Shown piece after piece: positions 44,660-55,334 of a stretch of 64,000 nucleotides of DNA. Location: NCBI RefSeq assembly GCF_000003815.2, contig NC_049987.1:2882068-2946067 (forward strand). Reading direction: 5' to 3'. The position numbers and the translations under genes were made by a program. This DNA is from Branchiostoma floridae (taxonomy: Eukaryota; Chordata; Leptocardii; Amphioxiformes; Branchiostomatidae). Position 1 is the stretch's first letter, and each line of letters opens with the position of its first letter. The notes beneath the pieces are model-generated. The model was not told the origin of the DNA. It made no database searches and saw only the letters and a program-made list of their open reading frames with translations.

Positions 44660-45735
44660 TCTTAGCTATATTGCTCTATAAAACTCATCCTTGATCCAAC
44701 ACAGATTCACGAGCAGTGTTGTATTTCCCAACAATTCTCCAATACGTCTTGAGTCACTGCATTTTTTTTGTCCAGTTGACTCCAGTTAGTTTGTACACAA
44801 TGACACCGTAACTAAGTCCCTTTTTTATTTATGGTAGACAAAAGATTAAGTAATGACAACGACCAAACTAACTCTCTTAATAGTTAAAAGTAATAACTCA
44901 TATACTGGTAACAAAGAAGACAGACGCGCCACACTAAGCTGCTAGATTCAGAGGAGACACTCCTAACAACAGAAAGGGGAAGAAAGCGCAATGTGCCACA
45001 AAGTGGCAAACGCCAAGCTATTGATAGTAACAGCTTTGCCGGCAAATGACAGGCCTCCACTGAGGCAAAAGTCCAAGAATTTCTTCATCAGATTTACCCA
45101 GACTAGGAGGACATTTAACTTGCCCTTGTTGAATGCTATTACTGGCAATTACGTGTCGTTTCTTTAGCTTCTGAGAAGAAAACAGTGAAGTCTGACAATT
45201 CTGAGTTCCAACGAAGAATAAGAACAATTTGGCCGCCACTTGTCTAGAAATTTAAATACGGCGGTACCGGTGTCAGACAAACCACGTGACCAAACAAAAA
45301 AATTGTCTATTAGAGTCTATCTCCAATACGGGGGTGGTGATTTAACAATAAGAAATAAATATAATATGCACAAATAAAAGCGCTAGTTTGACCAAAAGAA
45401 AATAGATATTATAAGATATTGTAAAGAAGGCTATGACTCATTTTGTACCCTAAGTATATCGTCAATTTAAAATAGAAAATTTTGATTGTGCAATATACCC
45501 CTTCTCATTTCCGATATTACTGGGGGGGGGGGGGTACTGCACCACATTAGAACCTTTTTGGACATCTGTTATGATATACCATCGCCTGTTTCTGGATTCT
45601 TTCCAGTTGATTGGCTCTAGTGTGTGTTACTCCTGGTGTCAATGTAGTGACTGCATACTAAGAATGGGCCTGACATAGCTTGTTTAAATCGTTATTAGGT
45701 CAACTGTTGATTTGGCGAACTTTATTTGCAGTTTG
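44660..45735. other. No gene; contains a G13 run
   Basis: A run of 13 G at 45,522-45,534 may affect sequencing. From 45,590 the sequence aligns with 13,910 onwards. No coding motif is seen. Confidence 0.45.
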
Positions 45736-45739
45736 AGGA

Positions 45740-46350
45740 AGTACATTGAGCTTCCTTGATGATGAACTTGGCATTAGCATTACCTCTACTTGTTTGTCTT
45801 ATTGCAGATCTTTTTGCATGTGTAGCTTAATACCTTACAGTATAGGTACAACGTCTAAAGGCGTTTCAGGAATCTTAAGTGGTGGGATTTGAAGGTTTTG
45901 ATAGAAGGTCACGTGTGATGCACTTGGTACTGTTCAACAGCATCCGTGTAGCTCGCCAATCTCATGTTGAAGGGTAGATGGCTGATGCAGGGATCTGGAC
46001 TCAAGCAGATGCATGTCGTTCATGTATCTTCACGTCGGAATGTTGGTGTTACCTGCAGCGTCGTAAGATTTAGAAATTAGATGGGACCGCCTGAAAAGTG
46101 ATCCACGGTAACATACACACTGCTTCCTATCGGAAATGAAGTCGCAGAGCCATGGAATTAACTCAATCCCCAAACCTATTTACAACAGTTTTAAGATGAC
46201 TGTGTTGTGGTGCACTCTGTTGAATGCTTTGGTGAAGACTGTAGCCATAAAAGTGCAGATGAATGCGGCATTAGTACCTCTACACAGACTGTCCACTAGG
46301 CTTATGAGGGCGTGAACATATTTAAGACGACCAAATTGCTCCTGTCAAAG
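45740..46350 (-). pseudogene. CR1/Jockey-like RT relic, copy 2
   Basis: The minus strand encodes ISLVDSLCRGTNAAFICTF, then TVFTKAFNRVHHNTVILKLL, IGLGIELIPWLCDFISDRKQ and, further on, LQIPPLKIPETPLDVV. The F.KAF.RV.H core and the W.C.F..DRKQ block identify RT motifs A and B'. DFTKAFD has become VFTKAFN, removing the catalytic Asp. Several frame changes occur. In copy 1 this RT is split by the GC-rich insertion at 14,196-14,615. Confidence 0.65.
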
Positions 46351-46799
46351 TTAATTTCGTGTACACTATAGAACAAGAATCAATTTTAATTTAAAGTACT
46401 CGAGGGGATAGGTTTTGATCTATATTTGAAGGCTGTGTCTTTGGAAGGGAAACAGTTTCCTATCCATATTGCGCGCTTATTGGATCATTCATAAGTGATA
46501 AAGAAATGGGGATAGCGCTAGGGTCGCTTGAAGCCCACGACGCCAGGTTTAGCGAACAGTAGTAGGGTTCCTAAAGCGCCAGACGTCATGTAAATCAAAC
46601 TTTCCCTTTAATTTAGAGCTCGCTTAGAGTTAGAGCGCATTAGGATGGTAATTATGCAAGTGAGTACCAGATCTGTCCATGGATGTGTTCTGAACCGTGT
46701 TAAAACCTCCTGCCACAAGTAGGCTTTCATTACCCGTTTCAAAATTGTCTATTTCTATCTCTACTTCTTTGAAAAGGGCAGGAGAATCATTATTGCAGG

Positions 46800-47110
46800 G
46801 GAAGGTTGTACCTATTGCCTGGGATGAAATTCTATAAAGGTCAGAGGTTTATTTTGTGTCCCCTGTGCCTCAAACACTTTACTGGTATTGAGTTTGTTCG
46901 ATTCCGTGATCTTTCTTCGTAAACAATTGATGTTTGGGCTTCAGTAGGATGATGTTATGGTCTCCACACCCGAGAGGTGCTGTCGCAGTAACATGAGGAT
47001 AAAAGAACTCATTAAGTTTGTGATTATGGGTCCTAGAGTTGCCTCACATCTGTTACTGGCACATTACTACCAACATGTACTCCGTGTCCGGCTACTCACT
47101 GCATTCTTGC
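46800..47110 (-). pseudogene. CR1/Jockey-like endonuclease end, copy 2
   Basis: Matches 17,250-17,500. The minus strand gives APLGCGDHNIILLKPKH, keeping the GDHN catalytic box. The upstream and downstream linker parts are frameshifted. Confidence 0.6.
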
Positions 47111-47739
47111 CAGCAAACATCTGACGCATAAATAATTAAATCACGACATGCAGGACGAAGATGACATATTCATTTTCTATACTTGGCTGGCTACGAATTC
47201 CTTATACGGGCTTTTGTAGAACAAAGGAAATAATTAAATAATTTTTGTTTTTTATATTTTATTTTTTTGCAAATCCATGCCCGTGGGCTAATTGCAGGGT
47301 ACAGATAGTAAAAAAGTAACAAGTGTCTATTCTATACAACTATCTTATGATTCTACATACTTTACTGGGGGGTTGACTTCTTCTTTGGAGGCAGTGGCTG
47401 ATGAAAACGTTTTTAATGATTAGTGGATTCTGTGACTTTATCCGTACTTGGAGCGATTGTGCTTTTCTTTGTATTTTTCTGATGTTTACCCCTCTTTTTT
47501 TAGAAGAAAGAAGAAAACGCTGTTAATTTTCCTTCTCCCCAGACCACCCTGCTTGTACTCTTACATCATCTAGTTCATAATTCATTTAATACTCTTGTTA
47601 AGTGTTCTCATACTCAATGATTAATTAGTGGGTAGGCAATCCCTAGTCAAGATCATGAGACAGGTCTCTCAGTCATTGGTGTTTGCTTTCTCTCTTTCTT
47701 TTTATCTATTCTACAAGGTTGTTTGATCAGGACCCGTTT

Positions 47740-48480
47740 TCTTTATTTTCATTTCATTCTACCATGATCTCAGAAAAAAAAGGCAATGACTTTCGTACAA
47801 TACAATGCCTATTCCGGTGCCTATCTTGTAGTCTGAGTGTGTGTCCTCTTCTGTCAAGCCCTCTAACTACCCCTGTTGGGTATAAATGAGGGAGGTCGGA
47901 ATCTAAAGAAATTTCTAAGTTACGTATACTACAAAGATCAGAAGGTGCATACTCGTCAATTGGCTCTGCTAGGAAAATGTCTTCATACAATTGTCTAAAA
48001 TCCCCTTGTCATCCTGAACCACGGGACCAGAGGTCTCTAAACGACAAGATAAGACAATACCACTTGAATGCTTTATCATCAACCATTGTAATTTTCTTTT
48101 TATTTCATCCTACCATCATGACAAAAGGGGCAATGACATTTGTACAATACACTCTGTCAAAATTTGGTGCCTATCGTGTAGTCTGGACTTTTTCCATTAG
48201 GGTGTGTCTTCTTCTCCTTTGTCTAACCCTCTAACTGAGGGGGGTCGAAATCTCAAGAATTTTTCTTAAGTTCCTACAAAGATCAGAAGCCGTAGACTCG
48301 TCAATTAGCTCTGCTGGAAAATAGGTCTTCTCACAATCGTCTAGAATCCCCTCGTCATCCTGGACCACGTCTCTAATCGACAATATACGTTTTGCCCGCT
48401 TCGAGAAGAGGTCTGACGTACAAAGTACAAAATGCACTTTTCCTCCTCAACAAATTGCTTAATTCTGGAATGACCAAAGG
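47740..48480 (-). pseudogene. Tx1-like LINE linker, tandemly duplicated
   Basis: Two adjacent units of about 340-350 bp (47,740-48,075 and 48,085-48,440) are related along their length. On the minus strand they read LYEDIFLAEPIDEYAPSDLC and EKTYFPAELIDESTASDLC respectively, the same place in a Tx1-like ORF2 between endonuclease and RT. Compare FYKDHFRAESIDVYAATNLC at 12,150 in copy 1. Copy 1 has one such unit, so the tandem arose in copy 2. Confidence 0.6.
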
Positions 48481-48679
48481 CACCACAAGCCTCTTCAGCT
48501 GACAAGATGGCAGCAGAGTGTCATTTGAAAGAAACCGATATCAACTTTGTCAATTAGTCAGATCAAGCGAAATAATCGTACATTTGAAATATTCTTATTG
48601 ACAAAAGTAAGAATACCCCTCACCAAAGGAGGTTACATTGTATTGACCGGTCTGGTATACCGCATGTCTGGTCAGGACT

Positions 48680-49130
48680 AAAAACGGAGGCGGCAACCAT
48701 CTAAACTCTATTATTAAGGATCTTCGTGAGAATATTACCATACTTTCTTTAGACGAAGGGTAGTGGTGCCAAAACTCTGGCTCTGGGAGGACTCACCAGA
48801 AAAGAATAAACTTCCTCAAAGACATGCAGAGAGGAGATTCCCGGTATTGATGTCCCAGAAAGCGACATAAAATTTCTTTCGAAGACCGTCACTACCAGGC
48901 AATGCAGCCCCATATAAAGAGGGCCCTCTAATGAAGAGGCCTCGTCAGAATCCAAATAATTTAGCTGGTAGTTCTTGAGAGAGGCATCATAGAGGCTTAG
49001 CTTAATTCCTACGGGTTGGTACCTTGTGTCCCTTAGTGGTGAGGGGCATCTCAGAGGAGACGAGAGTACGTGTTCTATATCTAGTAGATCATGTGAAGTT
49101 TTATTGATTTTAGGCTTCTCTCTCACATTA
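48680..49130 (-). pseudogene. Tx1-like LINE relic (start of RT)
   Basis: A 125-codon open frame (48,749-49,126) reads LRDTRYQPVGIKLSLYDASL, then NYLDSDEASSLEGPL and VFEEVYSFLVSPPRARVL. These are the segments from the pre-RT linker to the fingers in Tx1-like elements. The central part between LEGPL and VFEE has changed frame, and the rest of the RT is missing. Confidence 0.65.
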
Positions 49131-49277
49131 CGGTCAAATCAAGCAAAGTCAGCATGTTGATTGGCGGATATTGAAATGGTAAAAAGACATATCTTTAGAT
49201 ACAGTAAAACCAAGATATCAAACAAAGTTGTCATGTTTTAATTAAGTATGTTCATGCAGTGCATGTTTCACTCACAC

Positions 49278-51286
49278 TCACTCCGGCGAGCTCGCTCGGA
49301 GTCTCCACATAACTAGCTTCCTCCACCCCTCCTTGTCATCCATCGCTGCGGGTAGTTGTTGCAGGTCTAGTCCGCTGTCTTCAACAAGCTGCTTTGTGTA
49401 CGACTTTCGCGGTCTTCCCCTACCTCTGTTTCCGTGGTTTGGATTCCACAGTAACAGTTTGTGCACTACTTCATCCCTTTTCCTCCAGCAGTGACCTGCA
49501 TTGGCTGCAAAACGCAGTCTCCTTTGCCGAATAGTTTCAGCTATCGGCGGTATATCCTTGTAAAGGACTTTGTTTGAAATTCTTTGTCTCCATGAGATGT
49601 TTAGGACGGATCTCAGCATTCTCGTATATGTGCCGTTTAGTCTTCTCTCTAGGGCTTTTGTCAGAGTCCAACATTCTGACCCATAGAGGTGAATTGACTC
49701 TACTGCTGCTCTAAAGAAACTGATTTTTGTTGTTGGACTTAAATCAGTTTTCCATATAAATGACATTTTACTCATGGCTCCCCAAGCTAGAGCAATTCTA
49801 ACATCCACATCTTTACTAGAGTTTCTTATCCATGACTCCAAGTACTTGAAGTCTTGCACGCTGGCAAGTGCCTGGCCTTTTGTTGAGACCAGGGTTCCTT
49901 CAGATTGATTGAACACCATATACTCAGTTTTTGCATCGTTGGCATGTAGACCAACAATTTTGGAATCATTTTCCACTTTGTGCAGCAATGTCTGTGCTTC
50001 TAGTACTATGTTCGAAGTAAGGGCTATATCATCTGCAAAATCTGTGTCAGTTAGTAACTCAGCTGGGTGTCTACTGCTCTTTCTTGGTTTAAGTACAAAA
50101 CCCGTGAGCTCAGGTTGCTCTGTGGCCTGCCTCATTGCATAGTCCAAAGCCACGATAAAAAGGAAGGGAGCTAAAATATCACCTTGTAAGACACCAGCGG
50201 TTATTTTGAAAAACTCTGTTTCACCGTCTGGTGAGAGCACTTTAGCTTTTGTATCTACATAAAGAATATTTATAGCCTCAACGATTATGTCTGGTATACC
50301 ATACCCTCTTAAGATTTCCATTAACTTCTGGCGGTGAATGGAATCGAAGGCCTTACTAAAGTCAATAAATGTTATGACTGCTTTCACGTTTTGATCCTCT
50401 ATTCCCTCGATCAGCCTTCCCAATATTAGTATTTGGGATACTGTTGACCTACCAGGCCGAAAACCATTTTGATTGTCTCTAAGTACAATGTAGTGGTTCC
50501 ACATGAGGTCTGATCCTCAGCAGAAGCATTTTGTTGTAGATTTTAGCTGCTGTTACTGACAAACTAATTCCTCTATAGTTTGTTGTATAGCCAAGGTCAC
50601 CCTTTTTTTGGTAGAGGAAGTATTCCACTAGTTACCCAGACATCTGCTTTATCCTGATGAAATGTTCTATTGCAAATTTCAAGTAAAGGGTCAATCAAGG
50701 CATCAGTTTTCCAGACTTCTATTGGTATATTGTCAAGGCAAGGGGTTTTACCATTGTTAAAAGTCTTGATACAATCTACAAGTTCCTCCCTGGTGAAGTC
50801 ACTTGTGTTGATAGGCAATATGTAGTCAATAACTGGCACAACAGGTACATTTACAATGTTGGGAGGTTGACCGAGAAGTTTGGAAAAATGATCTTGCCAT
50901 AACTTCACTCTCTCTTGTTGGTTTTTTGCTTTTAACATCCCTTGTTTGGTTTTCTTTCTTGAGGTTATTTTATTTACAGTGGCCCAAGCCAGTGCTCCTC
51001 TATGTTGTTCGTGGGCACTTTGGATCACTGTAGTCTTTTGCTTTATGTAAGATTCAAGTTCCTGCTCATATGCTTTGTCGAGCTCGTCCTTCATTTTGTT
51101 TATCTCGGCTTCGCTCTTTTTTTCTACAGTTGCCTTCCTTAGAGCTTCCCGTTTATCCAAAATAATCTTATCATAAGCCCAGGGCACACGCTTCCTTACT
51201 TTTGGCTTAATTGGGACATGTAAATCTGCTGCTTCTTCGTGTGCTCTTATGACATTTGCATAGATTAAGTTAGTAAAAATGTGCAT
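49278..51286 (-). pseudogene. RTE-like LINE, RT nearly intact, 5'-truncated
   Basis: A 229-codon frame (50,597-51,286) holds the linker and early fingers (FNNGKTPCLDNIPIEVWKTD, ILPLPKKG). An extra G after the A7 run near 50,600 and a second shift near 50,505 lead into a 408-codon frame: QNGFRPGRSTVSQ, ITFIDFSKAFDSIHRQKLME (motif A), AGVLQGDILAPFLFIVALDY (motif B), TDFADDIALTS with the catalytic pair at residues 158-159, and a C-terminus with HCWRKRDEVVHKLLLWNP and RGRGRPRKSY. The intact FADD and few lesions suggest a young copy. The endonuclease is missing; a CR1 fragment lies where it should be. Clade assignment (RTE/RTEX-like) is from memory. Confidence 0.8.
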
Positions 51287-51299
51287 GTTTACCTACAGT

Positions 51300-51600
51300 C
51301 ATTGAGCTTATAAGCATGAGAAAAAGAACATTGAACAGAGTCGAACGCCTTTCCGAAGTCCAGGGATAGCATATCGACTTGCCCACCTCTCTCCAGAATC
51401 CAACCTACATTCTGGTATGCGTATATACTCTAACAGCCGAGTGATAGTAAAACGTTCCTTTATAAACCCGTATTGGAGACCATGAATTGCCTCGTGCAGA
51501 ATTGGGAACACCATGCCACATCAAAATACACCGCTCCATGACCTTGCTCACAGTGGACAGTAAAGAAACCGGCCTGTAATGTAAAACGTATTACTTGTCA
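51300..51600 (-). pseudogene. CR1/Jockey-like RT fragment
   Basis: Three frames carry consecutive blocks: YRPVSLLSTVSKVMERCI near 51,550, HGLQYGFIKERFTITRLLEY near 51,470, and RGGQVDMLSLDFGKAFDSVQ near 51,380. These are fingers, the Q.GF...R.T..QL.E block and motif A of CR1-like RT. Upstream sequence matches 18,095-18,180 of copy 1. Confidence 0.75.
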
Positions 51601-51609
51601 TCCTTTTAT

Positions 51610-52040
51610 GAAAACAGGGGACACGGCAGCTTTAAGGGAAAGAGATCGCCAATTCTCTGTACTGCAGTGTGTACTGGCTGTACAGCACTTCAAATCCTCA
51701 CCGGGTGGTCTTAGATTTTCTCTCATCGTTTTCCACCGCACGATGTCTGCGACCCCACCGCATGCGGGCATGGCGTTGAGCTTTTGTCATTACACGAGCT
51801 CTCAGGTTGACCGTATGCAGTCTGTTCCTAACGGTTTGACGTGAAAGTTTCTTCTGTAACGGTTCGAGACCCTTCTTAATGAAAGTGTAGAAGACAGCCT
51901 TGCTCGGGTCCTGAGACGTCCGGTGCGTGGCCTGTCTTTCACATCACCGGTTACATGAAACTTTGCTACCAGTTTAGAGATGGCACTTTGGTGCAGTCCA
52001 AGTAACACTAAAACATCCCTCTGATGGGCGCAAGCTTTAC
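51610..52040 (-). pseudogene. Tc1-like transposase relic 3
   Basis: The minus strand reads LLGLHQSAISKLVAKFHVTG and DVKDRPRTGR, the helix-turn-helix and basic hinge of a Tc1-like transposase. RNRLHTVNLRARV and HARMRWGRRH follow, the segment ahead of the first catalytic Asp. The sequence then jumps to a C-terminal piece. No catalytic triad is visible. It is equivalent to 19,990-20,490. Confidence 0.7.
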
Positions 52041-52049
52041 CAAAACTTG

Positions 52050-52505
52050 TATGACAACTGGAATATTATTAATTATTCAAATGAATAATATTTTTAAAAA
52101 GGAAATGTACAAGAAATAAAATAGAACTCAACAAAAGAAACCTCAGTTGGTGGATCTGTCAATAAATGATATCAAGTAGAAACCATCAATAAAAAGCAAT
52201 ATAAGAAATGTATGCCAAATTATAAAATAATAATAATGAAACACAGTTATATTGACAAGGATATTGACATAGTATTGATACCAAGCGGCCCAAAAGTTTT
52301 TTATTTTATTTTTTAAATCAATAATATGAAGTGCAAATAAAAACGAGTTACTTCAATCGAACAAAAATGCTAAGAATGTAAAACAATAAAATAAAGTACA
52401 AAGAAGTTGTTATGAAGTTAGTTATGAAGAAACATACAGAAAATAAGACTTCAAATAAACATTACTAGTGTGGATATGGTGGAAATGTCTGCACATGCAT
52501 GTTTT
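52050..52505. repeat. Duplicated AT-rich block
   Basis: Aligns with 20,490-21,055 of copy 1 and shows the empty site for the foldback element there. It is non-coding. Confidence 0.5.
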
Positions 52506-52509
52506 GAAT

Positions 52510-52880
52510 GGTAATATGTATCCCCCACCCCTGTGCTGGACCCTTCCGCCCCTTATCCCGAATCCCCTTCCCCTCGCGCGTCGTTGCTAGCACCATTTCT
52601 GCTTGGTCAGCCATGGCCTCCACGGCCACCTCGGCCTCTGTCTCCACGGCCTCCGCCTCCACGGCCTCTGCCTCCACGGGCACCATCTCCAAAAGCTATT
52701 AGCAGTTAGGAGTCAGTTTCATGCTAGAGCAGGGACCCTCCATCCCCTTATCCCGAATCCCCTTCCCCTCGCGCGTCGTTGCCCGCGCTCTCTCCTGCCT
52801 CGTCGGCCACGGCCCCCTCGACCTCTGCCTCCGCCTCCACAGGCACCATCGCCGAGAGCTATTAGCAATTAATTATTAGG
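52510..52880 (-). other. GC-rich coding-like block, copy 2, with internal tandem repeats
   Basis: Two units of about 190 bp (52,545-52,735 and 52,740-52,905) each contain cttatcccgaatccccttcc and end near ctattagca...gtcagtttc. Inside the first, an 18-bp unit (cctccgcctccacggcct-like) is repeated about four times, encoding EAEAVEAEAVETEAE on the minus strand. The peptide ATTREGKGIRDKGRKGPAQG is shared with copy 1. Function is unknown. Confidence 0.5.
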
Positions 52881-53349
52881 AGTCAGTTTCACGCTAAAGC
52901 ATATGTAGAAAGTAGATAAATTGACCAATTCCAAACCGATGAGAGTTTGGCTCGCTTGGGTAAGCAGGATTTTGCCGTACCCGCTTTTGTCATCGCAGAC
53001 CGTCTGGTAATGACCTCGGCCTACATACCGAGCGACCTGTGGTAGTTTCTCCAACTTGAACGGGCAATCTTTTTAAGTTTAATCTGAAAAAGGCTGGTCA
53101 TCGTCGTCGGCCGCGGGTCAAAGATGGATCACTGGCTGGATGCATAGGCTCGGACCTCACGCAACAGGCGTTCAGAGTCGTGCCGCTGCTCCCTGCCTTC
53201 TTGGCGTTCCGTCCTCTCTTAGAGAGCCCTCAGTTCCTGTACAACAACAATGAGAGAAATACTGATATGTAACTGTGCGCTGTTCAAAACTGGGCATTGA
53301 GACTGGTTTCAATTCTTCCAGCCGACATTCTAAAAGCCAATACATAAAG

Positions 53350-53760
53350 ACATGCTATACATGTAGTATTCAGGCTGACAAACGAAGGCATCTTACTTGT
53401 AAATCCTCAATGTTTGTAAGCAGACAACAGCAGCAACGAAACTTTACTCTCTCTTAGCTAGATTCACATACAGGCACATCACCTAATACATAATAACTCA
53501 AAACTATTTCCTTAATTGCCGCTGGCTGCTGTCGGGCGGACCTTGTCCAATTACCGACGCCGGTGGTCCCTGTCCTGCCGGCTGAAGCACCACGTGGATG
53601 GCGTCCGGTGCAGGGGCGCGATGGGCTTGAGCCAAATTGAATCTTCTCCCGAACGCAGAGTGCGTCCACATCACAAAGCCAAACTGTGCGCCTCTTTCCC
53701 CAATGCCCCTCCCCTTTTTATATCATTGCTCTAATTAGCATACGTGCTTATTTGCATAAT
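53350..53760. other. No gene recognised
   Basis: Unrelated to copy 1. It has a moderately GC-rich patch at 53,520-53,680 without a motif. It ends in ttgcataattatta, which belongs to the following dispersed repeat. Confidence 0.35.
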
Positions 53761-53765
53761 TATTA

Positions 53766-54280
53766 CCTTTGCCAGAAGGGCTAAGGTTATGTTTTGGGCG
53801 TATTTGTGTGTGTGTCTGTGTGTCAACAGCATAACTCAAGAAGCCTTGAATGGATCCTGATGATATTTGGTAGGTAAGTAGGGGTCGGGAAAACAAAGGT
53901 CAAGTTCGATAATGGGCCCCCTAGCGGCTTGCTAAGATACTGCAGCGGAAACTCAATTTTTTATATCTCGTGTTCTGGACATGCTGTGGTCATGATGTTT
54001 GAGTGGTAGATAGCCCTTGGGGCAGAGAGTAAGTGCTGTGAGTTTGGGCCCCCTAGCGGCTTGTTTGGAACTGCAGGCGCCGGTTTCCTTTCAAACTTTG
54101 GACGAGAATAACTCTACAACGTGTTGACGGATCGTCATGATTTTTGGTATGTAGATAGAATGGGTGTCTTTGGTGATTATTATGATTTACAATGAAAATT
54201 GCAAACTTTTTTTGGAATTTTGAATGTGTAAACTTTTGATTATTTACATTTGTTGAAATTTTTTTAAATTTGGTACATCT
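53766..54280 (+). repeat. Hairpin-headed dispersed repeat, copy 1
   Basis: Starts with a small hairpin (cctttgccagaagg) followed by ctaaggttatgttttgg. The conserved phrases aactcaagaagc, gatgatatttggtaggtaag, gccccctagcggcttg, actgcagcggaa and gacggatcgtcatgattttt follow in order. The same order occurs at 56,347 and 61,333 and, inverted, near 57,800 and 58,600. It is non-coding in any frame I checked. It fills the place where the 3' exons of the CACTA-like transposase should be. Confidence 0.7.
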
Positions 54281-54322
54281 TCTTTATTTTTTCATATCAT
54301 TTTTGTGCTTAAGGATATTTAC

Positions 54323-54453
54323 CTTTTGGGCAAAGCCAGCAAGCACATGCATCGGATCAATTGGGGAATCAGCAACAATGTCTGTCGACGGGATTCGGAA
54401 GATTTCCGATAGCCCACGAACGCCTGTTTCTTTCTTCAATTTCTCGGCTTGGG
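54323..54453 (-). pseudogene. CACTA/EnSpm-like transposase, 3'-most exon found
   Basis: Between acceptor cttttcccag and donor gtaaat, the minus strand encodes AEKLKKETGVRGLSEIFRIP, then VADSPIDPMHVLAGFAQK. GVRG.S.....P..D......D.MH.....  is the conserved tnp2-type segment containing the D-x-M-H box. Exons downstream of this are missing. Confidence 0.7.
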
Positions 54454-54742
54454 CTGGGAAAAGCATGTAAATATGTTAGTCTGGACACTTGTCAACACAC
54501 GAGTAGACATTGCAGTACTGTTCTTACAATGAACTGGTTATATCACAGTTGATATGATCGACTTTTCAATTTCAGCGTACAAATTACAAATTGGGAACGA
54601 GTCTGCGAATGAGTATGCACTGTTAACATGTTATTCCAAAGTTACAACGCAGCCTGCGCATTTGGTATGGAACAAACAATCAGGTGTTTCCAACGTGAGC
54701 AATAATTGTCGCTTTGACACCTAACATGTAACAGTTGCTTAT

Positions 54743-55265
54743 GCTAAGGGCACAACCCGGCGTACGTGCAACTGCGTGGTGTCTACGTGCCAAAACGTGG
54801 GCAAACTTTTGGGATCCGCCTCCGTACGAACTGGTACGGAATCCAACGGATTTGGGAGCACGCAGAGACTCAGAAGAACTCTAAGTGCATGTAAAACTTT
54901 CTCTGCTATTGGGCTGCGTATTTAACCCCGTACGAGCCGGTACGGGCGACGTGCGTGTCCGGTACAGTGAGTAAGAAAACCGTACGTAAGCAGCACGTGT
55001 AAGTAGGGCCTGCAAAAGGTAACGTGGCAATCGTACAGATATCACACGTGCAACTCACCACATGCGCAACGAACGATGAACGCAACCGGCTGACGACCAG
55101 CCGTGGCGTGCAGACCACATACACCTTGCGCAACCGTGCGAGGGAAGTGTCTTGAGACGTACTCCCTCCTAGCTCTAATGCCATTCCTTCCCCACTTTTT
55201 TGTCATAAAAATGACTCCCAAAAACCCACGGACAAAAAGCATGTACGGCGGGTTGTGCCCTTAGC
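54743..55265. mobile_element. MITE with GCTAAGGGCACAACCCG ends
   Basis: The ends gctaagggcacaacccggcg and the inverse of gctaagggcacaacccgccg pair over 25 bp with two mismatches. The interior (about 475 bp) is rich in acgtg/cacgt motifs and has no convincing gene. It sits in the intron between two transposase exons. The target duplication is not clear. Confidence 0.7.
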
Positions 55266-55334
55266 TTTGCTATCAAGTAAGTTAGGAGAGACTGATTTCT
55301 GCCTTCGATTTCTGCCTTTACAATGTAGACGATA

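Larger units (their letters stand above)
28830..53345. repeat. Segmental duplication, copy 2
   Basis: This is the direct-orientation partner of 640-21,660. It is about 3.5 kb longer, mainly through copy-2-specific segments at about 36,100-39,830 (TIR transposon, MITE), 40,160-41,630 (NRF-1-like exons, GC-rich block) and 48,860-51,510 (LINEs). Copy 1 in turn has extra segments near 3,560-5,030 and 14,196-16,980. The collinear order of unrelated relics is the evidence for one duplication event. Divergent haplotypes placed in tandem by an assembler are the main alternative. Confidence 0.8.
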
